Assembly: GCA_016214845.1 (NCBI GenBank)
Contig: JACRMS010000011.1
Span: 1 to 63,082 of the forward strand
DNA: 63,082 nucleotides
Source: Nitrospirota bacterium
GTDB lineage: Bacteria; Nitrospirota; Thermodesulfovibrionia; UBA6902
Direction of reading: 5' to 3'
Shown here: in pieces, positions 8,743 through 18,118 of the stretch
Layout: every line of letters starts with the position of its first letter
How positions within the stretch are numbered: the first letter of the stretch is position 1
The notes under the pieces: model-generated
Databases searched by the model: none
What the model was told of the DNA's origin: nothing
The model's input: only the letters and a program-made list of their open reading frames with translations
Made by a program: the position numbers and the translations under genes

Positions 8743-8822
8743 GAGTTAAAAGTTGAAAGTTAAAAACTAATGGACCAATCGAATAAAAACAACTCGTCAC
8801 TCGCCACTCGCCACTCGTCACT
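8737..8822. repeat. Inverted pair of period-7 arrays spanning the glyQ-glyS junction
   Basis: The plus-strand units AGTTAAG, AGTTAAA, AGTTGAA, AGTTAAA run from 8737 to 8764 and contain the glyQ stop codon. Four units of the same consensus (AGTNRNR) lie on the minus strand at 8792-8819, read on the plus strand as ACTCGTC, ACTCGCC, ACTCGCC, ACTCGTC. The 27-base space between the arrays holds the glyS start codon. Confidence 0.85.
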
Positions 8823-10848
8823 GCTTCTGGAAATCGGAAGCGAAGAGATACCCGCCCGGTTTGTCCCGAGAGGGCTGGCGATATTGAAAGATGCGCTTGT
8901 TCAGTTTCTGAATAACGCTTCAATCGAATACGGGACAATCTCTGAATACTGCACTCCAAGAAGGCTGACGATATACATTGAAAATGTTTCGGAGATGCAG
9001 AAAGACAGGACAACTGAGACCCTCGGCCCTCCAAAGAAAGTCGCGTTTGACGACAAGGGCAATCCGGCAAAGGCGGCAATCGGCTTTGTCCGATCGCTGA
9101 ATATCAGTGTTGATAAACTCAGGATAGTTCAGACAGAGCGCGGGGAATATATCGCGGCCACTATTGAGGAAAAAGGCAGGGCGACAAAGGAAGTCCTGAG
9201 TGAAGCATTGCCCAAACTCATTTCATCATTACAGCTCCCAAAGACAATGAGGTGGGGTGACGGCTCCCTGAGATTTTTCAGGCCGATCCGATGGATAGCC
9301 GCAATGCTTGGAGGCGATGTGGTCCCGTTTGATCTTGACGGGACCAAGAGCGGCGACATTACATACGGCCACAGGTTCCTGTCGCATGAGGCGATCAGGA
9401 TAAAAGACCCTTCCGAATACCTGTCCCTTCTTTCAAAGGGCGGCGTAACAGCGGACCATGTTGAGAGAAAGAGGGTTATTTCCGAAGGCATAAAAAAGAT
9501 CGAGTCCGAAAAAAATATCAGGGTGCATGAAGATGAGGAACTGCTGGAGCTTGTGACCTTTCTTGTGGAGCATCCGACCCCGGTCCTTGGAAGCTTTGAA
9601 GACAAATATCTTGAGCTGCCCAAAGAGCTTCTCATAACGGTCATGAGGACGCACCAGAAATATTTTTCAACTGAAGACATGCAGGGGCGCATCCTTCCGA
9701 ATTACATCGTTGTGAGCAACACAAGACCAGAGAACAATGACATCGTAAGGAAAGGCGCCGAGCGCGTGCTCCGCGCAAGGCTTGAGGATGCGAGGTTCTA
9801 CTTTATTGAAGACAGGGAAAAACCTTTGTGGGATTACATAGAAAAGTTAAAGAAGGTCACCTTCCAGGAAAAACTCGGGACCCTTTACGATAAGGTTGAG
9901 AGGGTCAAAACTTTATGCTCTTTCATTTCGGACAGGCTTAATTTCCAGCAGAAAGAAAAACTTCTGCGGGCCGCGATGCTTTCAAAGGCAGACCTCGTCA
10001 CCGGGATCGTGAGAGAGTTCCCTGAACTGCAAGGCTACATGGGGATGATATATGCTGTTCATTCCGGCGAAGGCAATGAAATAGCGGATGCGATATACGA
10101 ACACTATCTGCCGAAATCAGCAGGCGGGGCCCTGCCTGCCGGAGAAATGGGAACCATAATCTCTCTTGCGGATAAGGTTGACAACATCGCATCATTTTTT
10201 TATCTTGGGCTGGTTCCATCCGGCTCCGAAGACCCTTATGCATTGAGACGTCAGGCAGCGGGGACAATAAATATTTTGCAGAATAAATATTGTCCCCTGA
10301 CAATTGATATTCTTGTAGACAGGGCGCTTGAAAACCTTCCGGTTTCCCCGGAGAGGAAAGGGGCGTTGTCCGAACAGATATTGCAATTCTTCAGTCAAAG
10401 GCTCGAAGGGATTTTGTTGTCGCAGGGCCATAGCTATGACATAGTCAACGCGGCCCTTGCGGTGAAGAACCTGAACATGAAAGATTTAAAATACAGGATC
10501 GAAGCCCTCTCGGATTTAAAAAAGGACCCGGCGTTTCCTGCTCTCCTTATGGCGGCAAAGAGGGTCTACAATATTCTTGCCAAGGTCAAACCGGGAGAGG
10601 TAAATGAAACTTTATTAAATGAGCCTTCAGAGAAGGACCTGTTCAATACTGCCGGAAGGGTCAGAGATAAAATTGCGGGACAGGACCTTAACAGCCTGTT
10701 CGAGTTTGAAAAACCCATCAATACTTTTTTCGACAGCGTGCTTGTCATGGACAAAGACGAGAGGATAAAGAACAACAGGCTCGCCTTACTGCTCTCGGTC
10801 AGGAATATTTTCGATTACCTCGCCGATTTTTCAAAAATAGTGGAGTAG
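8770..10848 (+). CDS. glyS: Glycyl-tRNA synthetase beta subunit
   Basis: 692 residues, normal length. The beta-subunit pattern begins at LLLEIGSEEIPARFVPRG (from codon 18) and includes LGPPKKVAFDDKGNPAKAAIGF, MRWGDGSLRFFRPIRWI, ELLITVMRTHQKYF and the HD-like region KADLVTGIVREFPELQGYMG, ending in an anticodon-binding domain. The first 17 residues (MDQSNKNNSSLATRHSS) have no counterpart that I know in the family; they are encoded by the spacer and second arm of the heptamer repeat pair. An alternative start inside the conserved region is not apparent, so the repeat seems to supply the start codon. Confidence 0.95.
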   Translation: MDQSNKNNSSLATRHSSLLLEIGSEEIPARFVPRGLAILKDALVQFLNNASIEYGTISEYCTPRRLTIYIENVSEMQKDRTTETLGPPKKVAFDDKGNPAKAAIGFVRSLNISVDKLRIVQTERGEYIAATIEEKGRATKEVLSEALPKLISSLQLPKTMRWGDGSLRFFRPIRWIAAMLGGDVVPFDLDGTKSGDITYGHRFLSHEAIRIKDPSEYLSLLSKGGVTADHVERKRVISEGIKKIESEKNIRVHEDEELLELVTFLVEHPTPVLGSFEDKYLELPKELLITVMRTHQKYFSTEDMQGRILPNYIVVSNTRPENNDIVRKGAERVLRARLEDARFYFIEDREKPLWDYIEKLKKVTFQEKLGTLYDKVERVKTLCSFISDRLNFQQKEKLLRAAMLSKADLVTGIVREFPELQGYMGMIYAVHSGEGNEIADAIYEHYLPKSAGGALPAGEMGTIISLADKVDNIASFFYLGLVPSGSEDPYALRRQAAGTINILQNKYCPLTIDILVDRALENLPVSPERKGALSEQILQFFSQRLEGILLSQGHSYDIVNAALAVKNLNMKDLKYRIEALSDLKKDPAFPALLMAAKRVYNILAKVKPGEVNETLLNEPSEKDLFNTAGRVRDKIAGQDLNSLFEFEKPINTFFDSVLVMDKDERIKNNRLALLLSVRNIFDYLADFSKIVE

Positions 10849-10857
10849 AGGCCTGTC

Positions 10858-11089
10858 CTGCAGCGTCCCACAGATGAACTTATTTCCGAGGCTATATCGT
10901 TGCCTGCAGATATCAGCGCGTTAATAGTTAACAAACTGCTTGAGAGCCTGAATCCAACAACAAAAGAGATTGATGAAATATGGGCGGCAGAAGCAGAAAA
11001 AAAGAGCTGAAGACATCAGGACAGGCAAAGTTAAAACAATTTCAGGAGAAGAAGTTTTCAAAGAGATACGGGACAAATTCTCAGCATAG
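10858..11089 (+). pseudogene. Decayed addiction-module antitoxin component (PF09720-like)
   Basis: The translation reads TDELISEAISLPADISALIV, then NKLLESLNP...IDEIWAAEAEKKS and a stop; shifting frame after a run of seven A (10997-11003) restores EDIRTGKVKTISGEEVFKEI followed by RDKFSA and a stop at 11087-11089. Together this matches the small 'putative addiction module component' family of about 75 residues, whose end commonly reads RxGKVxxIxGEEVFxxIR. No ATG, GTG or TTG start is left at the 5' end, and the frame is broken by one base, so it is probably a remnant. No toxin gene of the usual partner family (RelE/ParE) is adjacent. Slippage at the A-run could in principle join the frames, but the missing start argues against function. 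Confidence 0.6.
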
Positions 11090-11091
11090 AG

Positions 11092-12312
11092 TTAAATATT
11101 CTCCTTCTGGTCCCTTATCGAAAACCCTCGCAGCTCCGGCGAACCTTCACCTTTATATTGGACCATCACATTATGGGTCTCGCCCATGCCCTGCGGGAAT
11201 ATCAGGCCTTTGATCTTTGCCGTTTCAAATTCGTAATCGGGGCTGTCCGCGTAAAGTTCAGTGATGACTTCATCAATGCCTGACGCAATGAGAAAGATCC
11301 CCTGCTGGCAGTAGCCGGTGGTTTTCAGGCCGAGTGCTTCGCCCCATTTTTTCAAAGAGGAAAAATTAACGTGCGCAGTTATGTCCTGTTCCCCAACATT
11401 CTGATACGGGTTTTCATTGACCTGATGTTTGTGATAGCAGAGCAGGGTGCCTTTTGTCCTCTCTTCACTGTAATATTCTTTCGTGGAGTATCCATAGTCA
11501 ATCGTCAAGAGAAAGCCATTTGACAACACTGCGCTAACTTCTTTAAGCCAATCTCTGATTTTCAAATTTATCTCGGTCCTGTAGCCCGGCTGAATGTTAA
11601 TCGAAAACTCTTTGAAATAATCTGTTAGTTTCGGAGAGCTGACTTTATCCCGTATCTCTACAATATTTTCTCCATCAAAATCAATGTAGATTTCATTTAA
11701 ATCTTCTCCCATCTCAACGAGGTGAACAGGGAAGGCGTCGAGCAGTTCATTGGAAAAGATACAGCCGGTGATTTGTCCATTAAATTCCTTCAACGACTTG
11801 ACCCATGTTATTAATTCAGGGTCCGTACCTGCGATCTTTTTCTTGTTTTCGTAGGGGCGGGTTTCAAACCCGCCCCTACAATGCGTGGAAAAATGTTTAA
11901 AATATTCGCCTATCAATTCCCTCTGCTTTTCCTCGAAATGCGCGTACGGTTCAACGATCACATACCGCAATGCTTTCAGAAAATCATCTTTATCATCCAG
12001 TGATGATCTTTGCAGATAATCAAGGATGTCTTTGCAGAGATATCCTGCTCCAGCGCCGATTTCCACCGCGTGAAATACAGACGGCTTGCCCATCACCATC
12101 CACATCTCCATGAATTGTTTTGCGATCATCGCCCCGAATATCGGGTGCAGATGCGGGCTGGTGTAAAAGTCGCCTGCCCTTCCTATCGCGGTTTTATTTG
12201 ATGAATAATATCCAAGACCGGGATAGTAGAGCGCCATGTCCATGAAGGCCTCAAACGTGATAGGGCCTTCCCGCCTGATTCTCTCGATGATCTTTTCTTC
12301 AAGGGGATCCAT
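11092..12312 (-). CDS. MidA/NDUFAF7-type SAM-dependent methyltransferase (DUF185)
   Basis: 406 residues. It opens with the family pattern FEAFMDMALYYPGLGYYSSN, then FYTSPHLHPIFGAMIAKQFMEMW, the SAM-binding loop AVEIGAGAGYLCKDIL, IVEPYAHF, CIFSNELLDAFPVHLVEM and LTIDYGY. The mitochondrial relative (NDUFAF7) methylates an arginine in complex I subunit NDUFS2; bacterial roles are unsettled. Residues encoded at 11851-11879 (around CRGGFETRPY) derive from a perfect palindrome inserted in frame in a loop before ELITWVKSL. The gene lies just downstream of the NuoEF-type formate dehydrogenase operon, 53 bases after nuoF. Confidence 0.85.
   Translation of the reverse strand: MDPLEEKIIERIRREGPITFEAFMDMALYYPGLGYYSSNKTAIGRAGDFYTSPHLHPIFGAMIAKQFMEMWMVMGKPSVFHAVEIGAGAGYLCKDILDYLQRSSLDDKDDFLKALRYVIVEPYAHFEEKQRELIGEYFKHFSTHCRGGFETRPYENKKKIAGTDPELITWVKSLKEFNGQITGCIFSNELLDAFPVHLVEMGEDLNEIYIDFDGENIVEIRDKVSSPKLTDYFKEFSINIQPGYRTEINLKIRDWLKEVSAVLSNGFLLTIDYGYSTKEYYSEERTKGTLLCYHKHQVNENPYQNVGEQDITAHVNFSSLKKWGEALGLKTTGYCQQGIFLIASGIDEVITELYADSPDYEFETAKIKGLIFPQGMGETHNVMVQYKGEGSPELRGFSIRDQKENI
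11851..11879. repeat. Perfect 29-bp palindrome inside midA
   Basis: GTAGGGGCGGGTTT (11851-11864) is followed after one base by its exact reverse complement (11866-11879), giving 14-bp arms. It resembles the GC-rich palindrome at 713-733, which lies in intergenic DNA. Here it is read through in frame by the methyltransferase gene and codes for about ten residues. Confidence 0.85.
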
Positions 12313-12364
12313 GGTAAAAAGTATAACGTAATTGGAATAAAAGCAGGTAGTGATGGTTACTCGT

Positions 12365-13627
12365 TTAGGGTTGTTCTTTTTTCAGAAGGGCTTCGAACTC
12401 TCCTCTGAACTTCTTCACCATGGTCTCAAGGGACATGGCGGCAGCGTCGCCGAGGGCGCAGATCGTGGAGCCTTTTATGTAGCGGCATAACCGCAGTATC
12501 TGATCAATATCGGTTGATGTGCCTTTGCCGGCGACTAACCGGTCTATGAAAAATTTGATCATGTTAGTCCCCTCCCGGCAGGGGGTGCACTGCCCGCATG
12601 ATTCATGGGCATAAAACTTTGCCGTCTTCTGCGCGACAAAAGGGATGGAGACGTCTTCATCAAGCACGATGATCCCTCCGGTCCCGAATATTGAACCTGC
12701 TGATACGAGGGATTCAAAATCCATATCAACATCTATCTCATCAGCCCTGAGGATCGGCGCGGAAAGCCCGCCGGGAATGACCGCCTTCAGGCGTTTGCCG
12801 TCTCTGACACCGCCTGCAACTTCATATATCAGTTTTCTCAACTGAGTGCCCAAAGGATATTCGTAGATGCCGGGTTTATTGACATGACCGCATATGCCGA
12901 AGAGATTGGTCCCGTAGCTCCTTGGCTTTCCGAAAGCCCTGAAGGCGTCGGGGCCGTTCTCAATAATGAACGGGATGAATGCCAGTGTTGAAACATTGTG
13001 TATGACAGTCGGTTCGCAGTAAAGCCCGGCTGTGGCCGGGAAGGGCGGTTTCAACCTCGGCCTTCCGGCTTTTCCCTCTATTGATTCCATAAGAGAAGTT
13101 TCTTCACCGCATATATACGAGCCAGCGCCCCTGAAGACGTCTATGCAGAATTGAAAACCGGAGCCGAGTATATTTGTCCCGCTGTAACCGTTGTCCTCGG
13201 CCTCTTTGATCGCGCGGACGAGCACCTTTGCTATCCAGTCGTATTCGCCCCGTATGTAGATGAAGCCGTGCAGCGCCCCGATTGCGTAGGCGGCGATGGT
13301 CATTCCCTCGATCAAAAGATGCGGATCAAATTCCATGATCTGCCGGTCTTTGAAGGTGCCGGGCTCTCCTTCGTCAGCATTGCAGATGAGGTGTCTTATC
13401 TTTGTCCTGTCGGCTGGGAGGAATTTCCACTTCATACCGGCAGGGAAACCCGCGCCGCCCCTGCCCCTGAGCCCTGACTCAGTGACAATTGAAGCAACAT
13501 TCTCAGGCGGCATTGAAAGGGCTTTTTTAAGCGCCCCGTACCCGCCGTGGGCGGTGTATTTCTTTATTGAATGCAGGTCAACAATTCCGGTTTTTGCTAA
13601 AAGAATATTATCCATCAATCCTGCCAT
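12365..13627 (-). CDS. NuoF-like NADH-binding subunit of formate dehydrogenase
   Basis: 420 residues. GLRGRGGAGFPAGMKWKF binds NADH, CNADEGEPGTFKDR and GAGSYICGEETSLMESIEG line the FMN site, an SLBB segment follows, and ESCGQCTPCREGTNMI plus a later TICALGDAA cysteine bind the 4Fe-4S cluster (N3 type). It is the diaphorase subunit that passes formate electrons to NAD+ (or takes them from NADH). It lacks the N-terminal thioredoxin-like domain of the HndC type and the C-terminal ferredoxin domain. It overlaps nuoE by 13 bases. The operon context (fdhA-nuoE-nuoF) argues for a formate dehydrogenase subunit rather than complex I. Confidence 0.92.
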   Translation of the reverse strand: MAGLMDNILLAKTGIVDLHSIKKYTAHGGYGALKKALSMPPENVASIVTESGLRGRGGAGFPAGMKWKFLPADRTKIRHLICNADEGEPGTFKDRQIMEFDPHLLIEGMTIAAYAIGALHGFIYIRGEYDWIAKVLVRAIKEAEDNGYSGTNILGSGFQFCIDVFRGAGSYICGEETSLMESIEGKAGRPRLKPPFPATAGLYCEPTVIHNVSTLAFIPFIIENGPDAFRAFGKPRSYGTNLFGICGHVNKPGIYEYPLGTQLRKLIYEVAGGVRDGKRLKAVIPGGLSAPILRADEIDVDMDFESLVSAGSIFGTGGIIVLDEDVSIPFVAQKTAKFYAHESCGQCTPCREGTNMIKFFIDRLVAGKGTSTDIDQILRLCRYIKGSTICALGDAAAMSLETMVKKFRGEFEALLKKEQP

Positions 13628-14094
13628 TCCATTTTCTTTATGTCTTCAATCATTGCGTCAACTTTCTCAATGCTCATATCTTCGTAGTGGTCCATGTTGA
13701 TCTGTATTGCAGGCGCATTGCCGCATGAACCGAGACACTCGACGGATGCGATGCTGAACAGGCCGTCCTGCGTTATCTCTCCTTCCTGGACCCCCAGTTT
13801 TTCAGAGAGATGCTTCAGGAGCGATTCACCTTTAAGCAGGGAGCACACAACATTTGTGCAGACCTGGATATGATACTTGCCGATACGCTTTAAACTGAGC
13901 ATGGTGTAAAAACTTGCAGCGCTGAATACGCGCGCCTCAGGGAGGTCCATTATCTTTGCTATCTCCTCCAGATCGTGTTCAGTGATATGGCCGTTCCTTT
14001 TCTGTATCATCGACAGCGCGGGAAGGAGGGCGGATTCCTTCTTCGGGAACCTGTGTATTAATTTGATGATGAGTCTTTTAGTTTTGTCTTCCAT
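13615..14094 (-). CDS. NuoE-like 2Fe-2S subunit of formate dehydrogenase
   Basis: 159 residues from the ATG at 14094; a longer frame would need a TTG within the upstream repeat. The thioredoxin-like 2Fe-2S domain has its four ligands as VCTNVVC (C-x4-C) and ECLGSCG (C-x3-C). The N-terminal helical part (LLPALSMIQKRNGHITEHDLEEIAKIMDLP) is typical of NuoE/HndA. It works with the adjacent NuoF-like protein as the diaphorase pair. The gap to fdhA is filled by a nested inverted repeat. Confidence 0.92.
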   Translation of the reverse strand: MEDKTKRLIIKLIHRFPKKESALLPALSMIQKRNGHITEHDLEEIAKIMDLPEARVFSAASFYTMLSLKRIGKYHIQVCTNVVCSLLKGESLLKHLSEKLGVQEGEITQDGLFSIASVECLGSCGNAPAIQINMDHYEDMSIEKVDAMIEDIKKMEWQD

Positions 14095-14105
14095 TTTAAT
14101 ATTAA

Positions 14106-14229
14106 CCACAGAGGGCACAGAGAACGACAATTAATTTAGCCGCAGATTACACAGATTAAAAAGTTTTTAAAAATCTGCGTATATCCGTGCAATCCCTGGC
14201 CGGGTTTATTTTTCTCAGTGCGCTCTGTG
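14106..14229. repeat. Nested inverted repeat between fdhA and nuoE
   Basis: The outer arms are 14107-14124 (CACAGAGGGCACAGAGAA) and 14212-14229; the second, reverse-complemented, matches at 16 of 18 positions. The inner arms pair CAGATT (14151-14156) with AATCTG (14172-14177), with A/T runs between. Sequences like CCACAGAGGGCACAGAGA and CGCAGATTACACAGATT recur in intergenic DNA of many environmental bacteria. It lies inside the fdhA-nuoE-nuoF transcription unit and could affect stability or relative expression. Confidence 0.7.
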
Positions 14230-14233
14230 TCCC

Positions 14234-16927
14234 TCATTCAGCTTTCTCCAACCTTATCGCGCAGGCCTTGTATTCGGCGGTTGCGGTGACAGGGTCAAAG
14301 GCGTCATTCGTCAGCACATTTGAACATGCCTCATGAAAGTGAAAGCTCATAAAGCAGGTGCCCGGCGGGACCCTTTCCGATATCCATGTCTTTACCTTGA
14401 CCCTTCCCCTGCGCGACACCGCAAGGATATATTCCCCGTCTTTTATATTCAGGTCCCTCGCGTCTTTTTCATTTACCTCGATCAACTCTTCAGGGAATAT
14501 TTCCATGAATCCCGCAGACCTTCTGGTCTGAGTTGCCGTGTGATAATGCCATAGCCTTCTGCCGGTTGTAAGTACAAACGGGTATTGTTCATCAGGCACC
14601 TCTGCCGGAGGCCGCCAGTGCGCGGGCTGGAATGTGGCCTTGCCGCAGGGGAATACGTTATTACAGTAAAGATAACTGGTGCCGGGATGACGGACATCAG
14701 TGCACGGCCATTGAATCCCGTTCTGTTCAATCCTCTCATATGTGATACCGGACATGCTTGGGGTCATGCGGCGAACTTCCTCCCAAATTTCTTCCACGAA
14801 TGAATATCCCATGTCATAGCCCATCCTCTTTGCAAGCTCGCATAAGATCCACCAGTCTTCCTTTGCCTGTCCCGGAGGCCCGACAGCTTTTCTGACCCGC
14901 TGAATACGCCTCTCGGTATTCGTGAAGGTGCCGTCTGTTTCAGCATAACAGGCAGCCGGCAGAACAACATGCGCATACTTCGCGGTCTCAATGAAAAAGA
15001 TGTCCTGCACGATGAGAAGTTCCAGTTTCTCAAGAGCCCTGATCGTGTGCGCCTGGTTCGGTTCGGACATTACAACATTCTCACCGATAAGGTAGAGGGC
15101 TTTAATGTCACCGTGTATCATGCCGTCAAACATTGCGGGTATCTTTGTGCCTTCAGTATCATGCAGGGAACCAACATTCCATTCCTTTGCGAATTTTTCA
15201 CGTATCGCCGGATCAGATACCTTCTGATATCCGGTCAGCACATCCGGCAGCACGCCCATATCACACGCGCCCTGGACATTGTTCTGTCCCCTGAGAGGAT
15301 TAACGCCGGTGAACTCTTTTCCGATATTGCCGAGGAGCATTTGCAGGTTCGCGCAGGTTTTGACATTATCAGTGCCGCTGGTGTGCTCGGTAATTCCGAG
15401 GGTGTAATAAAGCGCGGCCTTCCCTGCGGTACCGAGGACCTTCGCAAACTCTATGATATCGTCAGCCGGGACCCCGCATATTTCAGAGGCGCGTTCGGGG
15501 GGATATTCGCTTACTGTCTTTTTAAGCGCTTCAAACCCCCCGGTATGATTTTCAACGAAATCTTTGTCATGCCATTCATTCTTTATGATCTCGTGCATCA
15601 GGGAATTCAGGAATGCAATATCAGAGCCTACCTTGTGCTGAAAATGCCTCGTGGCCCAGCGCGTAAGGTCGATCTTTCTGGGGTCCGCGACATAAAGCCG
15701 GCCGCCTTTTTTCACGGCCCTCTTCATGCTGTTTGCAATGACCGGATGGGTCTCAGTCGTGTTGGAGCCGATCACGAAGATGACCGGGCTGTTCTCGATC
15801 TCGCCGATCGAGTTGGTCATCGCCCCCGCGCCAAGTGTTGCGGCCAGACCGGCCACGGTAGGAGCGTGTCACGTGCGGGCGCAGTGATCGACATTGTTGG
15901 TGCCGATTGCCGCGCGCATGAATTTCATCATTATATAATTGTTTTCATTGGTGGACCTTGCGCAGCCGATACCTACGATTGAATCAGCGCCGTGGGTCTT
16001 TTTGATCTCCTTGAGTTTATCCGCGATGAAACTGAGTGCCTCATCCCAGCTCACCTCAACAAACTCGCCGTTTCTTTTTATGAGAGGGGACTTCAGGCGT
16101 TCGGGTGAATGAACAAAATCATATCCGAACCTCCCCTTTACACATAAGCTGCCCCGGTTCGGCACCGCATCCTCAACGCCTGTGACCTTTATAATTTCAT
16201 TATTATTGACATGCAGATGCATCTGGCATCCAACGCCGCAATATGGACATGTGGTCCTTACTTCCTTTGTCTCCCAGTATCTTCCTTTTCCAACAGCCTT
16301 CTTTTCGATCAAGGCCCCGGTCGGGCAAAGCTGCACGCATTCACCGCAGATGACACATGAGGACTTTCCCATCGGTTTGTCAGTATCACAGACAACTGTC
16401 ATCTGATTGCTGCGATACCCCATGTCAAGGACTTCATTTACGGCAATATCATTGCATCCGGCAATACAGCGGTAGCACTGGATGCACTTGTTCATGTTTT
16501 TGATTATCATCGGGCTCGATGAATCGACCGGGATGTCTTTTGGTAAAACGGGCAAACTGGATTTTTCAATACCGAGATGATAAGCGGCATCCTGAAGCTC
16601 GCACTCGCCGCTGGCCTCGCATGAAATGCAGTTGTGCTTGCCGGTGGACAAATACAGCTCGACGATCATCTTTCTTGTCTCGATGACGCGTTCGGTATTT
16701 GTGCGCACCATCATTCCGTCCCGCGCTTCAAGGGAGCAGGAGACGCGCAATCCTGGCAGGCCTTCAACTTCAACAACGCATATCCTGCATTTGCCTGCCT
16801 GTCTGGTGCGGGGGTGGTAGCAAAGGGTAGGGATGTAAATGCCATTTTCTCTCGCCGCATTCAGCACGGACCTGCCTTCTGCCGTCTGGATGCTTCTTCC
16901 GTCAATGGTTAACGTTATGTTTTTCAA
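14234..16927 (-). CDS. fdhA: NAD-linked formate dehydrogenase catalytic subunit, selenocysteine-containing
   Basis: 897 residues when the in-frame TGA at 15869-15871 is read as selenocysteine 353. Domains in order: a 2Fe-2S ferredoxin domain (CYHPRTRQAGKCRICVVEVEG), the His-Cys3 cluster HNCISCEASGEC, two 4Fe-4S motifs (CIQCYRCIAGC, CVICGECVQLC), the molybdopterin-oxidoreductase cluster CPYCGVGC...CVKG, then NVDHCART-Sec-HAPTVAGLA, exactly the FdhF-type active-site context, and a C-terminal molybdopterin-dinucleotide domain. It oxidises formate to CO2 (or the reverse) at Mo or W. The start is TTG with GGAG eight bases upstream. With the two diaphorase subunits downstream it forms a soluble NAD-dependent enzyme. 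Without Sec decoding it would look like two genes. Confidence 0.95.
15842..15871 (-). promoter_or_regulatory. Bacterial SECIS element with its selenocysteine TGA
   Basis: TGA lies at 15871-15869. After 18 nt comes the loop GGTCT (15850-15846), closed by a GGCC/GGCC stem (15854-15851 with 15845-15842). The GGUCU loop and the 18-nt distance are as I recall them for E. coli fdhF, where SelB binds this hairpin and inserts selenocysteine. The SelA, SelB and SelC genes are not in the window. Confidence 0.9.
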
Positions 16928-17032
16928 ATAACATCTCCAACTGGAATAGCGATACGCGTATCAATGAATTTAATTTCCATTAAATCATATGATAGCAAAT
17001 ATTACAGGAAGTAGAAGTCCCTGCCGGAATTG

Positions 17033-17974
17033 TTATGAAGTGGATGCTAATTTTTTGAAGTACTTGATCGTCTCTTTAAGTCCGTCTTCAAGCTGGATCT
17101 TCGGCTGCCATTTCAGTTTCTTTTTAGCAAGTGTAATGTCGGGCTGACGTTGTGTCGGGTCATCATGGGGCAGGGGCTCAAAGACAATTTTGGATTTTGA
17201 TCTTGTTAGTTTTATGACCTTCTCGGCAAGTTCAAGGATGGTGAATTCTCCTGGGTTGCCGAGATTCACCGGGCCGGTAAAATCATCGGGGGTAGCCATG
17301 AACCTGATAAAGGCATCGACCAGATCATCAACGTAACAGAAGCTCCTCGTCTGGTCCCCTTTACCGTAGACAGTGATGGGCTTTCCCTGCAGGGCCTGCA
17401 TTATGAAATTACTCACGACACGTCCGTCATTTGGATGCATCCTGGGACCGTAAGTATTAAATATCCTCGCGACTTTTATCCTAAGGTTATGCTGGCGGCG
17501 ATAATCAAAGAACAGTGTCTCCGCGCACCGTTTACCCTCATCGTAACATGAGCGATAGCCGACTGGATTTACATTTCCCCAGTAAGATTCCGGCTGCGGG
17601 TGCACCCGAGGATCGCCGTAAACCTCGGAGGTTGACGCCTGAAGGATTTTTGCCCTGACCCGTTTTGCAAGTCCGAGCATATTGATTGCGCCGTGAACGG
17701 AAGTCTTAGTTGTCTGTACGGGGTCAAACTGATAATGGATCGGGGAGGCCGGGCAGGCGAGATTATAAATCTCATCAACTTCAACATATAAAGGGAAACA
17801 GACATCATGCCGCATGACTTCAAACAAAGGGTCATTAATGAAGCTCATGATATTTGATCGGCGGCCCGTGTAGAAGTTGTCAATGCACAGGACTTCATTC
17901 CCTTCTTTCAACAGCCTCTCGCAAAGATGTGAACCTAAAAATCCAGCGCCGCCTGTAACGAGTATCCTTTTCAT
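17033..17974 (-). CDS. UDP-glucuronate decarboxylase (UDP-xylose synthase)
   Basis: 313 residues from the ATG at 17974, which has AGGGAGATGAC upstream; an ATG ten codons earlier lacks a site. It is an extended SDR with [19 protein letters not shown], then [10 protein letters not shown], the UXS-typical [44 protein letters not shown] and the catalytic YDEGKR pair (Tyr-x3-Lys). It converts UDP-glucuronate to UDP-xylose with bound NAD+. It lies outside the main polysaccharide operon, divergent from it, and could supply pentose for the same surface glycan. Confidence 0.9.
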   Translation of the reverse strand: MKRILVTGGAGFLGSHLCERLLKEGNEVLCIDNFYTGRRSNIMSFINDPLFEVMRHDVCFPLYVEVDEIYNLACPASPIHYQFDPVQTTKTSVHGAINMLGLAKRVRAKILQASTSEVYGDPRVHPQPESYWGNVNPVGYRSCYDEGKRCAETLFFDYRRQHNLRIKVARIFNTYGPRMHPNDGRVVSNFIMQALQGKPITVYGKGDQTRSFCYVDDLVDAFIRFMATPDDFTGPVNLGNPGEFTILELAEKVIKLTRSKSKIVFEPLPHDDPTQRQPDITLAKKKLKWQPKIQLEDGLKETIKYFKKLASTS

Positions 17975-18118
17975 GTCATCTCCCTTTTTAAAATTATTGT
18001 ACATGAATTATTATCTTACTACATTTAATTACATTTTTAATAAGTTATCGGTGTCCTCAGATATTTACTGTAACCGCAAAAAATCGGAAAATTAAAATTC
18101 AATTTGAAATGCCGTATA

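Noticed and set aside
8597-9079. Minus-strand 160-codon frame with EWRVTS and NFQLLTLNF patterns
   Set aside because: The peptide patterns are translations of the heptamer repeats; the rest is antisense to glyS and glyQ.
10993-11010. Programmed frameshift at the A7 run
   Set aside because: The upstream half has no start codon, so decay is simpler than a functional frameshift.
15866-15874. Stop codon splitting formate dehydrogenase into two genes
   Set aside because: The stop is TGA at the FdhF selenocysteine position, with a GGUCU SECIS hairpin at the expected distance.
14969-15982. Long plus-strand open frame of 337 codons
   Set aside because: It is antisense to fdhA, has no family pattern, and owes its length to the codon use of the real gene.
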